NCBI RefSeq assembly: GCF_001427665.1 | Contig: NZ_LMHC01000023.1 | Location: 344,023 to 408,022, forward strand | Direction: 5' to 3' | Origin: Caulobacter sp. Root655 | GTDB taxonomy: Bacteria; Pseudomonadota; Alphaproteobacteria; Caulobacterales; Caulobacteraceae | Length of the DNA stretch: 64,000 bases | Part shown: piece after piece, positions 25,228-36,400 of the stretch | Layout of the letters: every line of letters starts with the position of its first letter | Numbering within the stretch: position 1 is the first letter of the stretch | Made by a program: the position numbers and the translations under genes | The notes under the pieces: model-generated | The model's database searches: none | What the model saw: the letters and a program-made list of their open reading frames with translations, nothing else | What the model was told of the DNA's origin: nothing

Positions 25228-27525
25228 CTAGTTCAGCTTCGCCGAGACCGAAATCCCCACGATGCGCGGGTCGTTGTAGACCGCCGCCATGTAGTTCTCG
25301 ATCACGCCCTTGAGGTTCTTCTCGTTGGTGATGTTGCGGCCGAACAGCGCCACTTCATAGGCGCCGTTGCCGCCTTCGTAGCCGAGCTTCAGCCCGCCTT
25401 CGAAGTTGTTCTTCGAGTAGAACTCATCCGTGTCGTAGAGCACGAAGTTCGTATAGCCCTGCACGTTCCAGTCGGTGGCGACGAACAGCTTGCCGTCGGC
25501 GCCGACCGGCAGGTCGTAGCGCGCCGTGAAGTTGAAGTTGTACTTCGGCGCGTTGGGCAGCGGCTGGCCGTCGATCTGGGCGAAGGTGCTGGTGCCGAAC
25601 GGGCCGACGATCGCGATCGTCGGGTTCTTGACCGTGCAGACCACAACGCTGTTGAGGGCGCAGACCTGGGCGTAGACGCGCTTGTCCTTGATCTCGCTGT
25701 GCAGCAGGCTGAGGCCGGCCGTCAGCAGCAGGTTGGACACCGGACGCCATTCGGCGTCGGCTTCCATGCCGTAGGCCTGGGCCTTGTCGGCGTTGAACAG
25801 CACGCCGTTGCCGTTCGAGTCGTTGCCGTTCAGCTGGATGTCCTTGACCTCATAGGCGAAGGCCGAGGCGTTGAAGCGCAGGCTGTTGTCGAGCAGGGCG
25901 CTCTTGAAGCCGGCTTCCCACGACAGGATCGTCTCGGAATCAGCGGTCGTGAAGTCGGCGTTGAACACCGCCGAACGGCCCTGGATGGTCGGGCCGCGGA
26001 AGCCCTTGGCGACGCGGGCGTAGACGCTGACGTCGGGGTTCACCTGGTAGAGCGCGCTCAGGTCCCAGCTGGGCTGTTCGTCGGTCAGGCGCACATAGCG
26101 ACGGCCGCCATAGGTGACGACGCCGGCGGCGGTGTCGGCGGTCTTCTTCAGCACCGTCTTCTTGGCGTCATAGGTCTCGCGCGCGCCGGCGGTGATCGTC
26201 AGGGCGTCGGTGACCTTGTAGCTGAGCTGCCCGAAGACCGCCCACGAGGTGTTGAGGTTGTTCAGCCGCACCCAGTTGTTGGGGTTGGTCTTGGTGAAAT
26301 AGGCGCGCTGGTAGAAGTCGGTAGTGTCGCGCGAGTCGAAGTACATGCCGCCGACCTGCCACTTCAGGCGGTCGTCGCCGTTGCTGGCCAGGCGGATTTC
26401 CTGGGTCAGCTGGTCGAGGTCGCGGATCTGGCCCATGGACTGGCCAAAGCCGTTGGGAATGCCGTTCACGGGGTAGTTGGCGGCCGCGCCGCCGTCGGTG
26501 TCGCCGCGGCTGTAGCCGGCGGTGGTCTCATAGGCGCTGATCGAGGTCAGGGTCACCGGGCCGAAGTCGTAGGCGACGTTCAGCGACGTGCCTTGGGTGT
26601 CATAGGCCTGCGGGTTGTTGGCGGCCTCGTCGAAGGCGACCTGGTCGCGCGGCGCGTTGGGCTTGTTGGAGCCCTTCTTCAGCGCCTGGCGCAGGAACAG
26701 GGTCGAGGTGCCCTCGTAGTTGCGGGCGTGGGCCGAGGCCAGGACCGTCAGTTGGTCGGTCGGCGTGGCCAGGATCTGCAGCCGCACGTCCTTTTCGTCG
26801 AAGCCGCCCATGGCGTTCTTCTTCGGCGTCACGGTGCCGTCGGCGCTGGCGCCGGCGAAGACGTTGTCGACGTAGTCGTCGCGGTGCTGGTAGAGGGCCG
26901 AAACCCGGAAGGCCAGCTTGTCGGCCACGATCGGGCCGCCGATGCCGCCGTCGAAGGTGGTCGTGCCGTAGGTGCCGTACGAGGCGCTGGCGCGGCCTTC
27001 CAGGGTCTGGGTCGGCTTGTTGGTGTCGAACTTGACGATGCCGGCCGTGGTGTTGCGACCGAACAGCGAGCCCTGCGGGCCGCGCAGCACTTCCACCTGC
27101 TTGACGTCGAACACCGGGTTCGACTTCAGGACCACGTGCTCGAGGACGACGTCGTCCTGGATGATCGACACCGGCTGCGAGGCGCCGAGGTAGAAGTCGA
27201 TATTGCCCAGGCCGCGGATGTAGAAGCGCGGGAAGATGCGACCCGTGGTGGTCTCGGCGTAGAAGCTGGGCACCTTGCCCGACAGCGAGATGATGTCGTC
27301 GCCGCCGCCCTGGATGGCGCGCAGCTGGTCGCCGCCGACCACGGCCACCGACACCGGCACCTTCTGCAGGTTTTCCGAACGGCGCTCGGCCGTGACGACG
27401 ATCTCGTCCAGCGCGGTCGCCGACGGCGTCGCGTCCTGGGCCAGGGCGGCGCCGCCAAACGACAACGCCGACAGCGCCGCGCCCATCAGCAGGCTGACTT
27501 TCTGAGTTCCGAACCTACGCATCAT
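25228..27525 (-). CDS. TonB-dependent outer-membrane receptor
   Basis: A 765-residue receptor that imports a ligand across the outer membrane with energy from TonB-ExbBD. A signal peptide (VSLLMGAALSALSFGGAALAQ) is followed by a TonB box-like DEIVVTAERR, the plug domain (VPVSVAVVGGDQLRAI, FYIRGLGNI, VEVLRGPQGSLFGRNTTAG) and a 22-strand barrel region ending RIVGISVSAKLN with the hydrophobic terminal strand. The sequence is of the large iron/carbohydrate group common in Caulobacter; the ligand is unknown. No periplasmic binding or regulator gene adjoins. The start at 27525 places the signal correctly; a second ATG follows immediately. Confidence 0.9.
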   Translation of the reverse strand: MMRRFGTQKVSLLMGAALSALSFGGAALAQDATPSATALDEIVVTAERRSENLQKVPVSVAVVGGDQLRAIQGGGDDIISLSGKVPSFYAETTTGRIFPRFYIRGLGNIDFYLGASQPVSIIQDDVVLEHVVLKSNPVFDVKQVEVLRGPQGSLFGRNTTAGIVKFDTNKPTQTLEGRASASYGTYGTTTFDGGIGGPIVADKLAFRVSALYQHRDDYVDNVFAGASADGTVTPKKNAMGGFDEKDVRLQILATPTDQLTVLASAHARNYEGTSTLFLRQALKKGSNKPNAPRDQVAFDEAANNPQAYDTQGTSLNVAYDFGPVTLTSISAYETTAGYSRGDTDGGAAANYPVNGIPNGFGQSMGQIRDLDQLTQEIRLASNGDDRLKWQVGGMYFDSRDTTDFYQRAYFTKTNPNNWVRLNNLNTSWAVFGQLSYKVTDALTITAGARETYDAKKTVLKKTADTAAGVVTYGGRRYVRLTDEQPSWDLSALYQVNPDVSVYARVAKGFRGPTIQGRSAVFNADFTTADSETILSWEAGFKSALLDNSLRFNASAFAYEVKDIQLNGNDSNGNGVLFNADKAQAYGMEADAEWRPVSNLLLTAGLSLLHSEIKDKRVYAQVCALNSVVVCTVKNPTIAIVGPFGTSTFAQIDGQPLPNAPKYNFNFTARYDLPVGADGKLFVATDWNVQGYTNFVLYDTDEFYSKNNFEGGLKLGYEGGNGAYEVALFGRNITNEKNLKGVIENYMAAVYNDPRIVGISVSAKLN

Positions 27526-27929
27526 GTCCCTTTGTTTTTCCCCGCCCGACCAAGGGCTCGAATCGTCAAAACGTCCGGAGAGCTATTGGCCCAACCGACG
27601 ACAGGCTCAAGCCGGCGCGCCAGCTTGAGTTGAAGCCTTCGCCGTATAGGCGCGAGGTGTGACTTGGCGATGACAGGGTAAGAAACGGCTTACTTCCGGC
27701 CTTTCGGGCGCGAAACGGCCCGATGCGGCCGCCAAGCCGCATCGCCGGCGGCGAATCCCCCAGGACCTGGAAAATCGCCGCCTGACCAAGCCTTCGGCGC
27801 CGGCGCGCAAGGGCTGGGCGCCGGCGAGCCCTCCGCCCCGGCGCGCTGGACGTTCCGCCCGACGTTCCTGGGCCAGATGGTGATCGCGGAAAGCGACGCG
27901 GCTTCGAGCGAAGGCGGCGTCACGCCGGG
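27526..27929. other. Intergenic region, about 400 bases, possible gene remnant
   Basis: No convincing complete gene. Between about 27,770 and 27,930 the plus strand reads in one frame as RWTFRPTFLGQMVIAESDAA, which looks protein-like but has no start and ends just downstream, so it may be a decayed coding fragment. The TonB-receptor promoter must lie in the left part. Confidence 0.3.
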
Positions 27930-28388
27930 TCATAGGATCTCGTGGATCTCATAACGCACGCCGCCCGGAACCCTGCCGCCCTGCGCGACGGCGACGATGC
28001 TGTTGATCCAGCCGTACCGTTCCGACGCGGTCTCGAAATAGGGGGTCGTGCGGAGATAATATTCCGACCGGTCGACGATCTCGCCGCGGGCAAGACGCTG
28101 GTCAACCTCCGCCGAAGCCCGGCGGACGCCGCGGTAGGTCATCAGGATATGGGCGTCGTCATCGGTGACGAGGAGCAGGCGCACATCCTGCTGGAACGCG
28201 CCGTCGGCCCGCATCAGCAGGAGGTCGGACCCGATGAGCGGGGAGACGTCGCCCTTCAACCGGTCGCCCTCGAAGGCGCCGCCCGAAACCGGGTAGATGC
28301 GACGACCGCCGGCCGGTGTCTGGCCAAGGTCGATCATCGGATGCAGGTGAAGGGTCAGGTCGAAGAGCGGACGGGCTTGCAGGGACAA
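27930..28388 (-). CDS. DUF3237-family protein
   Basis: A 152-residue cytoplasmic protein of the DUF3237 family: LTLHLHPMIDLGQTPAGGRRIYPVSGG at the start, then FEGDRLKGDVSPLIGSDLLLMRADG, and YYLRTTPYFETASERYGWINSI near the end. Family members are small beta-barrels of unproved function. Homologues often sit next to transcription regulators; here the LysR gene is divergent with a 192-base region containing two hairpin repeats between them, suggesting LysR control. The start ATG is at 28388. Confidence 0.85.
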   Translation of the reverse strand: MSLQARPLFDLTLHLHPMIDLGQTPAGGRRIYPVSGGAFEGDRLKGDVSPLIGSDLLLMRADGAFQQDVRLLLVTDDDAHILMTYRGVRRASAEVDQRLARGEIVDRSEYYLRTTPYFETASERYGWINSIVAVAQGGRVPGGVRYEIHEIL

Positions 28389-28408
28389 ATTCGGAACTCC
28401 TATCTATA

Positions 28409-28453
28409 GCATCGCGCGGAAAAGTGGCCGCTGGTTTTCAGCAATAGCGATGC
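28409..28453. repeat. Alphaproteobacterial palindromic repeat (GAAAAGTGG...GGTTTTC type)
   Basis: GCATCGC at 28409-28415 pairs with GCGATGC at 28447-28453, and the interior carries GGAAAAGTGGCC followed by GGTTTTC. This is the core of a well-known dispersed alphaproteobacterial palindrome. A second copy of the family is upstream of metZ at 47161-47208. Confidence 0.65.
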
Positions 28454-28464
28454 GAAAACAAATA

Positions 28465-28510
28465 CCTAGAGCCAGTCGTGCGATTCCTATATCGCGCGAC
28501 TGGCTCTAGG
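28465..28510. repeat. Long perfect inverted repeat in the DUF3237/LysR intergenic region
   Basis: CCTAGAGCCAGTCG (28465-28478) is exactly complemented by CGACTGGCTCTAGG (28497-28510). The inner GCGAT and ATCGC also pair, giving a nearly continuous 20-bp hairpin with a TCCTAT loop. It lies 12 bases after the palindrome at 28409-28453. Confidence 0.75.
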
Positions 28511-28580
28511 CGGTCTCCTCTGACACCCTCGACGGCGACGGCAAAACGCGGACTTCTTGCGATTACGACAAGGATAACTT

Positions 28581-29498
28581 GTGAAGCGTCCCTCCCTGGA
28601 ATCCCTGCGGATCTTGGCCGCGTGCGTGCGGTCCGGCAGCTTCGTCGCGGCGGCCGAGACCCTGTTCCTGACTCCCGCCGCCGTCAGCCTGCGCATTCGC
28701 ACGCTCGAACAGGACCTTGGAACGCCGCTGTTCGTGCGGAGGGGACCGCGCGCCACGGCGACGGAAGAGGCGATCGCGCTCGCGACGCGCATCGATCGGG
28801 CCCTGGGCGAAATCGACCTGGCGCTCGAGGCCTTCCACCACCCCCGTCCGCTTATCCGCATCACGGCGCCGCCGACCTTCGCCGCCCGCTGGCTGGCCCC
28901 GCGTCTGGAGCAATATCAAGCCGCCCATCCCGACCTTGCGATCGAGCTCGACGTCTCGACGGACATGCGATCCGGGAACGGCTTCGATGTCGCCATTCGG
29001 ACGGGAAGCGGTCCCTGGCCCGGCTGGCGATCCCACCCCCTGTTTCCGGTCGACCTGATGCCCATGCTCGACCCGGACCAGGCGGTGCGGCGGCGCATCG
29101 TCCAGCCCGCGGATCTGGCGCGCTGCCTGTTGCTGCCTCATCCGGATTGGCCGCGATGGCTGCGCGAAGCCGGCGCGCCCGACGACGGTCGCTTTCAATT
29201 CGGCGCTGTCGACTATCCCAGCCACGAATTGAACGCGGACGCCGCCCTTGCCGGCAAAGGCGTGGCTCTGCTTCCCCGCAGCCTGTTCGGGCCGATGCTC
29301 GACGCTGGCCGTCTGGTGGCGCCGTTCGAGCAGGCGCTGGTCGACGCCGATTGGCATTTCGCGCTTCTGCACGCGGAGGAGACGCGGCAGGAACCGGCCG
29401 ACCTGGTGGCGTGGCTCCTCTCCCAGGCTCGAACGGGCGAGGATAGCGCGCGACTTGCGCCTTCGGACCCGCCGCGGTTCGAGGCGTCAGCGCCCTGA
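28581..29498 (+). CDS. LysR-family transcription regulator (GcvA-like)
   Basis: A 305-residue LysR regulator: N-terminal winged helix-turn-helix (SLESLRILAACVRSGSFVAAAETLFLTPAAVSLRIRTLEQDLGTPLFVRR) and a C-terminal substrate-binding domain (LIRITAPPTFAARWLAPRLEQYQAAHPDLAIEL, then the GVALLPRSLFGPMLDAGRLVAPF region) typical of the GcvA subgroup. It is divergent from the DUF3237 gene, the classic LysR arrangement, so that gene is its likely target. The inducer is unknown. Confidence 0.9.
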   Translation: MKRPSLESLRILAACVRSGSFVAAAETLFLTPAAVSLRIRTLEQDLGTPLFVRRGPRATATEEAIALATRIDRALGEIDLALEAFHHPRPLIRITAPPTFAARWLAPRLEQYQAAHPDLAIELDVSTDMRSGNGFDVAIRTGSGPWPGWRSHPLFPVDLMPMLDPDQAVRRRIVQPADLARCLLLPHPDWPRWLREAGAPDDGRFQFGAVDYPSHELNADAALAGKGVALLPRSLFGPMLDAGRLVAPFEQALVDADWHFALLHAEETRQEPADLVAWLLSQARTGEDSARLAPSDPPRFEASAP

Positions 29499-29558
29499 GC
29501 GGGCCGCGCGATCACGGGTCGTGAGGGCGAGACCGGCCGAAATCAACGCCGCCGACCC

Positions 29559-30347
29559 CTACTCCCCCGCCGCCACCCAGGCCGCCGCCAGGGCGCGGTT
29601 GCCCGGCAGGTCTTCAGGGAAGTCCATCTCGGCCCATTGCAGGCCCTCGATCGACTGGGTGCGAACCACGTCGTGGTCCCCCCCACCGTGTTCCTGGGCG
29701 ATCTGGTTGATGACGCTGAGGTACCAGCGCTTGAGGCCCTCGGGCGTGCGCAGGGCCTGCTCGACGATGCGGGTGAACAGGGCCGCGCCCTCGGGGTCGA
29801 ACTTCAGGAAGCCGATCGACTCGGCGTCGTACTGCTCGATGGTCTTGCCGATGGCCCGCAGGGACAGCCCCTCGGTCAGCACCTTCATGTCGTCGGCGTC
29901 GTAACCGGCGGCCTTGCGGTCGATGGTGACGGTGATCGGCGCGGACGGCGCGGCGATCAGGCGCTGGGCGATGGCGGTCTCGAACAGGGTGTCGCCGTTC
30001 AGCAGCAGGAAGTCGCCGCGCATCTCGCCGCGCGCCAGCCAGCAGGTCGCCAGGTTGTCGGTCAGGGCGTAGAACGGGTTGAACAGGGTCCGCACGGTCA
30101 GGCCGGGGATGTCGAGCCCCGCGACCTCCTTCTCGACCGTGTCGGCGGCAAAGCCGGTGACGACCACCGCCTCGGTGATCCCGGCCTGCGCCAGGTGCTT
30201 GAGCTGCCAGTGCAGCACGGTGCGGCCCGAAAGCTCGACCAGGCACTTGGGACGGGTGTCGGTGAGCGGCGACAGGCGCTTGCCCTGGCCGGCGCTGAGG
30301 ATGATGGCTTTGGCCGGTTTCGCCACGGGACGTCTCGTTTCAATCAA
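29559..30347 (-). CDS. Sugar/choline-phosphate nucleotidyltransferase-like protein
   Basis: A 262-residue NTP transferase. The nucleotide loop KAIILSAGQGKRLSPLTDTRPKCLVEL is complete, LLLNGDTLFE provides the metal aspartate, and a later WAEMDFPEDL matches the phosphocholine/aminoethylphosphonate cytidylyltransferase branch (LicC/PntC-like). It activates a phosphorylated small molecule as a CDP or NDP derivative. The context gives no substrate: it stands between the LysR gene and the giant autotransporter, 110 bases downstream of the latter and on the same strand. Confidence 0.78.
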   Translation of the reverse strand: MIETRRPVAKPAKAIILSAGQGKRLSPLTDTRPKCLVELSGRTVLHWQLKHLAQAGITEAVVVTGFAADTVEKEVAGLDIPGLTVRTLFNPFYALTDNLATCWLARGEMRGDFLLLNGDTLFETAIAQRLIAAPSAPITVTIDRKAAGYDADDMKVLTEGLSLRAIGKTIEQYDAESIGFLKFDPEGAALFTRIVEQALRTPEGLKRWYLSVINQIAQEHGGGDHDVVRTQSIEGLQWAEMDFPEDLPGNRALAAAWVAAGE

Positions 30348-30457
30348 GGTTCAGCGCAGAGCGCCAAATAGCGACGACGGGACGGGCCAACAAGCCCGCC
30401 CCGTCGTGTTGGGCCGGAGTATCAAGTTTCGCCGGGCCGGCGCAAGCGCGGGTCCCC

Positions 30458-33400
30458 CTAGAACGGCACGGTGAACTTCACCGCCAGGCTCTGGTTGCTG
30501 ACCCGGTCACCGAACTGCCCCGACCAGTTGAGCCTGGCGCTGGCCCCCTTGGCCCCCACGATCGACACCCCTAGCTCGGTGTCGAGCGTGGTCTTGTCCA
30601 GCCGTCCGGCGACGCTGAACTGGCCCGACGGTCCCGGCGCGCTTTCGAAGGCGGCGGTGAACAGCGGCGCCTTGCCCGACAGGGTGGTGGTCGCGCCGAC
30701 CCGGGCATAGGGCCGGATCGCCGTGACGCCCTGCATGAACTCGCCGCCGACCTCGAGCTTGGCGCTCAGGCGGGTGGCGCGGTCCTTCTGCTCGGGGCCC
30801 ACCAGGTTCAGGGCTCCGGCCCCGGTCTCGGCGAAGGCGTCGGTCTTGATCCGGCTGTGGCTCAGCTCGGCGATCGGCTTGGCGTATAGTCGGTCCTCGC
30901 CCAGGCGGTAGCTGATCCGGGCGGTCAGGGCCTGGAAGGTCTGTCGCTGCTTGGCCTCCGCCATCCGCAGGCCCGAGGGCAACAGCACCGCCCGGCGGGT
31001 CTCCAGCGAGCTCATGCCGGTGTCGAAGGCCAGGGCCGCCGTCAGCGGACCCTGGATGCGCTTGGCGACCACGCCGAACTGATAGCGCTCGCCCGAGCCG
31101 TTGGTGCGGGTCTCGATCCCGGTCCGCAGGCTTTCAGCCGAAGCCGCGGCGCCGACCCGCCAGTGTGGGGCCACCTCGCCCTCGAAACCGCCCGACAGGC
31201 CCGTCGCGCGCTCCTCGAAGGCCATGTCCTGGGCCGTGGCGTCCAGCTTGACCAGGCGACCGCCGGCCTTGGCCCAGACGCAGCCCTCCGGCGACGCCGC
31301 GACCTGGCCGGGGGCCGTGGGGCAGCTCATCAGCGAGTCGGTGAAGCCGGCGATGGCGAAGTTGGTCACCGCCACCTGGTCGGCATAGGCCTCGGGGCTG
31401 AAGCTGTCGTAATAGTTCGCCAGGGCCACCTGCGACGGCTCCCAGAACAGTTCGGCCGCCACGGGCGCGAAGCCCGTCGAGCTTCCGGTCAGCTGGATGT
31501 TGTTGATGTGGTCGCCGACGGCCGTGCGGTTGACGTTGAACCCGGCCGGCGAGAAGTCGACCACATAGTGCAGGTTCAGGTCGTCGGCCGTGGTCTTCAG
31601 TTCGAAGGTGGCGATCGACGAGGTTGGGGCCACCAGTTGCAGGCCGGACGAGGTCAGGGCGCCCACGCCGTTGAGGATCGTGGCGGTGTGGTCGCCCGGC
31701 AGGATGTGGCCGGGGTCCATGATCTGCAGGACGAACTTGCCCTTCAGGTCCAGCTTGCCGGTGACGTCCAGGCGGTCGATTTCGCCCGCCTTGCCGGTCT
31801 TGCCCAGGTCGAGGTCGGCCAGGAACACGCCGCTGGCCGTCTGGGTGAAGTTGCCCTCGACGCGGGTGGTCTGCACCAGGCCATTGCCGCCCGGGGTGAA
31901 CACCCCGTCGGTCTTCAGCAGCCCGCCGTTCAGCTTGATGAAGTCCAGCGACTGCAGGACGGCCGTCGACAGGTTGTTGAAGGCGTTGATCCCGCTTCCC
32001 AGGTCGATGTTGCCGACCACGCCCTTGTGGCTGTTGATCGTGTCGTTGCCGGTCGTGCCGACGATCGCCAGGTTCGAGGCCGCCGAGACCACGCCCATCA
32101 GGTTGATGACGTTGTCCTTGCCGCCGTCGACCAGCACGCCCTTGCCGTAGACCGAGCCGCCGCGCACGTCGCCGTTCAGGGTGGCGACGATGTCCTTGGC
32201 GGCGTAGGTCGGACCTGCGGCCGGGGCCAGGGCCAGGCTGTGCAGGCCCGCGGCCGGAACGTCGCCCGCCTGGCTCTGGAAGAAGGCCCCGACGCCGTTC
32301 TTGCCGCCGACATAGATATTGCCGTTCTGGACCACGGTGACCGTGCCCGCGTCGCCGGTCCCGCCCAGCGAGCCGGCGAACGACAGGCCAAGGCCGCTGC
32401 CGAACAGCCCGCCGCCGCCGCCCACGCTCTGGGCGAAGATGCCGACCGAACCCTCGCCCAGCAGGACGATGTCGCCGGTGTTGGTCACCGTCACGTCGCC
32501 GCCGTCGCCGCCATAGCCGTCCAACGGGTTGACGCTCAGCTTGCCATAGCTGCTGTAGTCCTCGCCGCCGTACGGGCCCAGGTCGCCCCACGAGGCGATG
32601 CCCAACGACGTGTCGCCGGCCACGCCACCGCCGCCGCCCACGCTCTGGGCGAAGATGCCGTAGGCGCCGTAGCCCGAGGTCTGGATCAGGCCGCTGTTGG
32701 TCACCGTCACGTCGCCGCCGTCGCCGGCCGTGCCACCGACGCCGGAGAACACGATCTGGCCGACGCCCGTGATCGTCCCCTCGCCGCCCGTGCCGCCGCC
32801 GCCGCCGACGCTCTGGGCCATGATGCCGTGCGACAGCCGGCCGGAGGTGTAGATCGCGCCGCTGTTGTCGACCTTGACCACGCCGCCGTCGCCGGCCGAA
32901 CCGCCCGTGCCGCCGATGCTGACGCCCCAGGCCGGCTCGCTGAACGAGTCGATCAGGTCCTTGGTGGCGGTCAGGTTGCCGACCACCTTCATGGTGTCCG
33001 ACAGGCCCTTGCTGTAGGAATAGGTGTCGTCGCCGTCGTAGTCGGTGGCCCCGCCCGTGCCGCCGCCGCCGCCCACGCTCTGGGCGAACACGCCGCGCGA
33101 CAGAGCCCCTTCGGTGACGATGGTCCCGCTGTTGGTCACCCGGACCTCGCCGCCGTTCCCGGCCACGCCGCCCTGGCCGCCGATGCTGACCTCGCCGGCC
33201 AGGCCCGAACCGCCGTCGCCGCCGCCGCCGCCGACCGATTGGGCGAACACCCCGTGGGCGTCCTTGCCCTTGGTCCAGATCAGGCCGCTGTTGCCGACCG
33301 TGACCAGGCCGCCGTCGCCGCCGCCCGCGCCCGAACCGCCGATGGCGATCTGGCCGCCCTTGGCCTCGCCCTTGTTGGCCATGTCGAGGAAGGTGACGAC

Positions 33401-36400
33401 CTCCTCGCCCTGGGTCGAAATCAGGCCGCCGCGACCGCCGCCGCCGCCGACCGACTGGGCGAACACGCCGTGCGAGTCGCCGCCCAGGGTCAGGATCTGG
33501 CCGCTGTTGGTCACATTGACCTCGCCGCCCTGCCCGGCCGCGCCGCCCTGGCCGCCGATCGACAGGTTGACCGAGGTCGCCTTGCTCGTGCCGGCCGCCT
33601 TCTTGGAGAAGCTCAGCGAGAAGCCGCGGGCGTCGCCGCCGCCACCGCCACCGCCGCCCACCGACTGGGCCACGATGCCGGTGGCGTTGCCGCCGACCGT
33701 GCTCAGCGAGCCGCTGTTGAACACCTGGACCAAGCCGCCGTCGCCGGCCGCGCCGCCCGTGCCGCCCAGGGCGATGGCGTAGGTTCCGTTCCTGCCCTGA
33801 CCGAAGCTGCCCGAAGCCGCCGTGGACACGCCGGCGTCGCCGCCACCGCCACCGATGCTCTGGGCATAGATGGCGTTGGCCTGGGACTCGCCGGTGGTGG
33901 CCACGACGCCGCTGTTGGTCACCTTGACCACGCCGCCGTCGTTGCCCGTTCCGCCGGCCCCGCCCAGGGCCACCGAGATGTTGTTGCTGCCCGAGCCCAG
34001 GCTGACCGTGCCGGCCCCGCCGGCCATGTAGTCGGACCACTGGTTCTCGTCGATGCCGGCCATGCCGCCGTGGCCGCCGCCGCCGCCGATGCTCTCGGCG
34101 AAGATGCCGTGCGACTGCTCGCCGTGGGTGACCACCGTGCCGCTGTTGACGACCGTGACGTCGCCGCCGATCGAGCCCGTGGCGCCCGAGCCGCCCATGT
34201 TCATGGCCAGGTTGGTTGAATTGCCGCCCGACACCGCCAGGGCCCCGGCCGCGCCGCCGGCCCCGCCGCCACCGCCCACGCTCTGGGCGAAGATGCCGAT
34301 GGCGTCGTCGCCCTCGGTGACCACCAGGTCGGTGGAGGTGACGTGGACGTCGCCGCCCTTGCCCCCGCCGCCGCCCGAACCGCCGAACGCCAGCGAGATG
34401 TTCTTGGACTTGGCGCCGCCCAGGGCCGCCGAGACGGCCATGCCGCCCGTGCCGCCGCCGCCGCCCACGCTCTGGGCGAACACCGCCGTGGCGCCGTCGC
34501 CCGTGGTGCCGACCTTGCCGTTGTTGGTCACATAGACGTCGCGGCCGATGCCCGCCGAGCCGCCGGAGCCGCCGATCGACACGCCGATGGCGATGTTGTC
34601 GGTCGAGGACAGGCCGCCGGTCAGGGCCCCGGCGAAACCGCCGTCGCCGCCGCCGCCGCCCACGCTCTGGGCGAACACGCCGTAGGCGCGCGCGCCCTCG
34701 GTGGTGGTCACGCCGTCGGTGGTGACCCGGACGACGCCGGCGTCGCCTGCCGAACCGCCCGCGCCGCCGATGCTGGCCGAGACGCCGATCGTGCTGGTTC
34801 CCGCCGTCAGCGCGCCGCTGATCGAGAAGCCGCCGCTGCCACCGCCGCCGCCGATGCTCTGGGCGATCAGGCCGTGAGCCGCCTCGCCATGGGTCACCGC
34901 GCCCAGGTCGCTGGTCACCGTGACGTCCAGGCCGTCGCCGCCCGCCCCGCCAAAGCCGCCGATCGCGGCGCCGACGCCCACCGGCTTGCCCGACGACAGC
35001 GCCGCCGTCACCGCGGCCGAGAAGCCGCCATTGCCGCCGCCGCCGCCGATGCTCTGGGCCTGGACCGCATAGGCGCGGTCGCCATGGGTCTCGATCAGGT
35101 CGCGGCTGTGGACGGCCACGACGCCGCCGTCGCCGCCGACCCCACCGCCGCCGCCGATGCTCAAGCTGCCCGCGCCGGTGCTCTTGCCGACCGAGACGCC
35201 GGCCGCCAGCGAGAAGCCGCCGCTGCCACCGCCGCCGCCGACCGACTGGGCCAGGATGCCCACCGCGTCGTCGCCGTGGGTTTCGATCTGGCCGAAGCTG
35301 TCGACCGTGACATCCAGGCCATCGCCGCCACCGGCCCCGAAGCCGCCGATGCCGACCGCCACCGCGCCGCTGGTCTGGCCCGCGGCGACCGCCACGGCCC
35401 CTGTCCAGCCGCCGGCCCCACCGCCGCCGCCGATCGATTGCGCCTGCAGGCCGTTGGCCCGCGCGCCGGTCGTTGAAATGTCCGCGTGGCTGGTCACCGT
35501 GACCGTCTTGCCGTCGCCGGCCGCGCCGCCGAAACCGCCGATGCTGAGCGAGCCCGAGCCGGCCGTCTGGCCCGCCCCGACGCCCGCCGCCAGGCTGAAG
35601 CCGCCGCTGCCGCCGCCGCCGCCGATCGACTGGGCCAGCACCGCCGTGGCGTCGTCGCCCAAGGTCAGGATCAGATCGATGACATCGACCTGCACCTCGC
35701 CGCCGTCGCCGCCCACGCCGCCAAAGCCGCCGACGCCGACCGTGACCGCCGCGCCGGTCTGGCCCGCGCCCACGGCCAGCGAACCGCTCCAACCGCCGCT
35801 GCCGCCACCGCCGCCAACGCTCTGGGCCTGCACGCCGTACGACCGGAAGCCGTCCGTCGCGATCTGGCCTTCGCTCTTCACCTTGACCAGCTCGGCGTCG
35901 CCGCCCGCTCCGCCCGCGCCGCCGACGCTGACGCTGGCCGCCCCGGCCGTCTGGCCCGCGCCGACCCCAGCCGACAGCGAGAAGCCGCCCGTGCCGCCGC
36001 CGCCGCCGATGCTCTGGGCCAGCAGGCCCGCCGCGTCGTCGCCCTCGGTGGTCACATTGCCCTTGCTGCCGACCGTGACGGCCTTGCCGTCGCCGCCCAG
36101 TCCGGCCGAACCGCCGACGCTGACGCTGACCGCCCCGGCCGTCTGGCCCGCGCCGATGGCGAGCGAACCGCTCCAGCCGCCGTCGCCGCCGCCGCCGCCG
36201 ACCGACTGGGCGTAGACGCCCGCCGCCCGGTCGCCGCGCGTATGGATGTCGCCTTCGCTGCCGACGGTCACCGCCTCGGCCGAGCCGCCGCCCGTGCCGC
36301 TGCCGCCGACGCTGACGCTGCCCGCGCCCGCCGTCTGTCCGCCGGCGACCCCGGCCGCCAGCGAGAAGCCGCCCGTGCCGCCGCCGCCGCCGATGCTCTG

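Noticed and set aside
27607..27933. Leftward 108-residue frame downstream of DUF3237
   Set aside because: Arginine/alanine-rich composition with no start context or family similarity; another strand and frame look equally plausible there.
31134..35792. Very long frames on both strands inside the autotransporter gene
   Set aside because: They arise from the repetitive GC-rich sequence; only the 3297-residue frame has a signal core, ordered repeats and a beta-barrel end.
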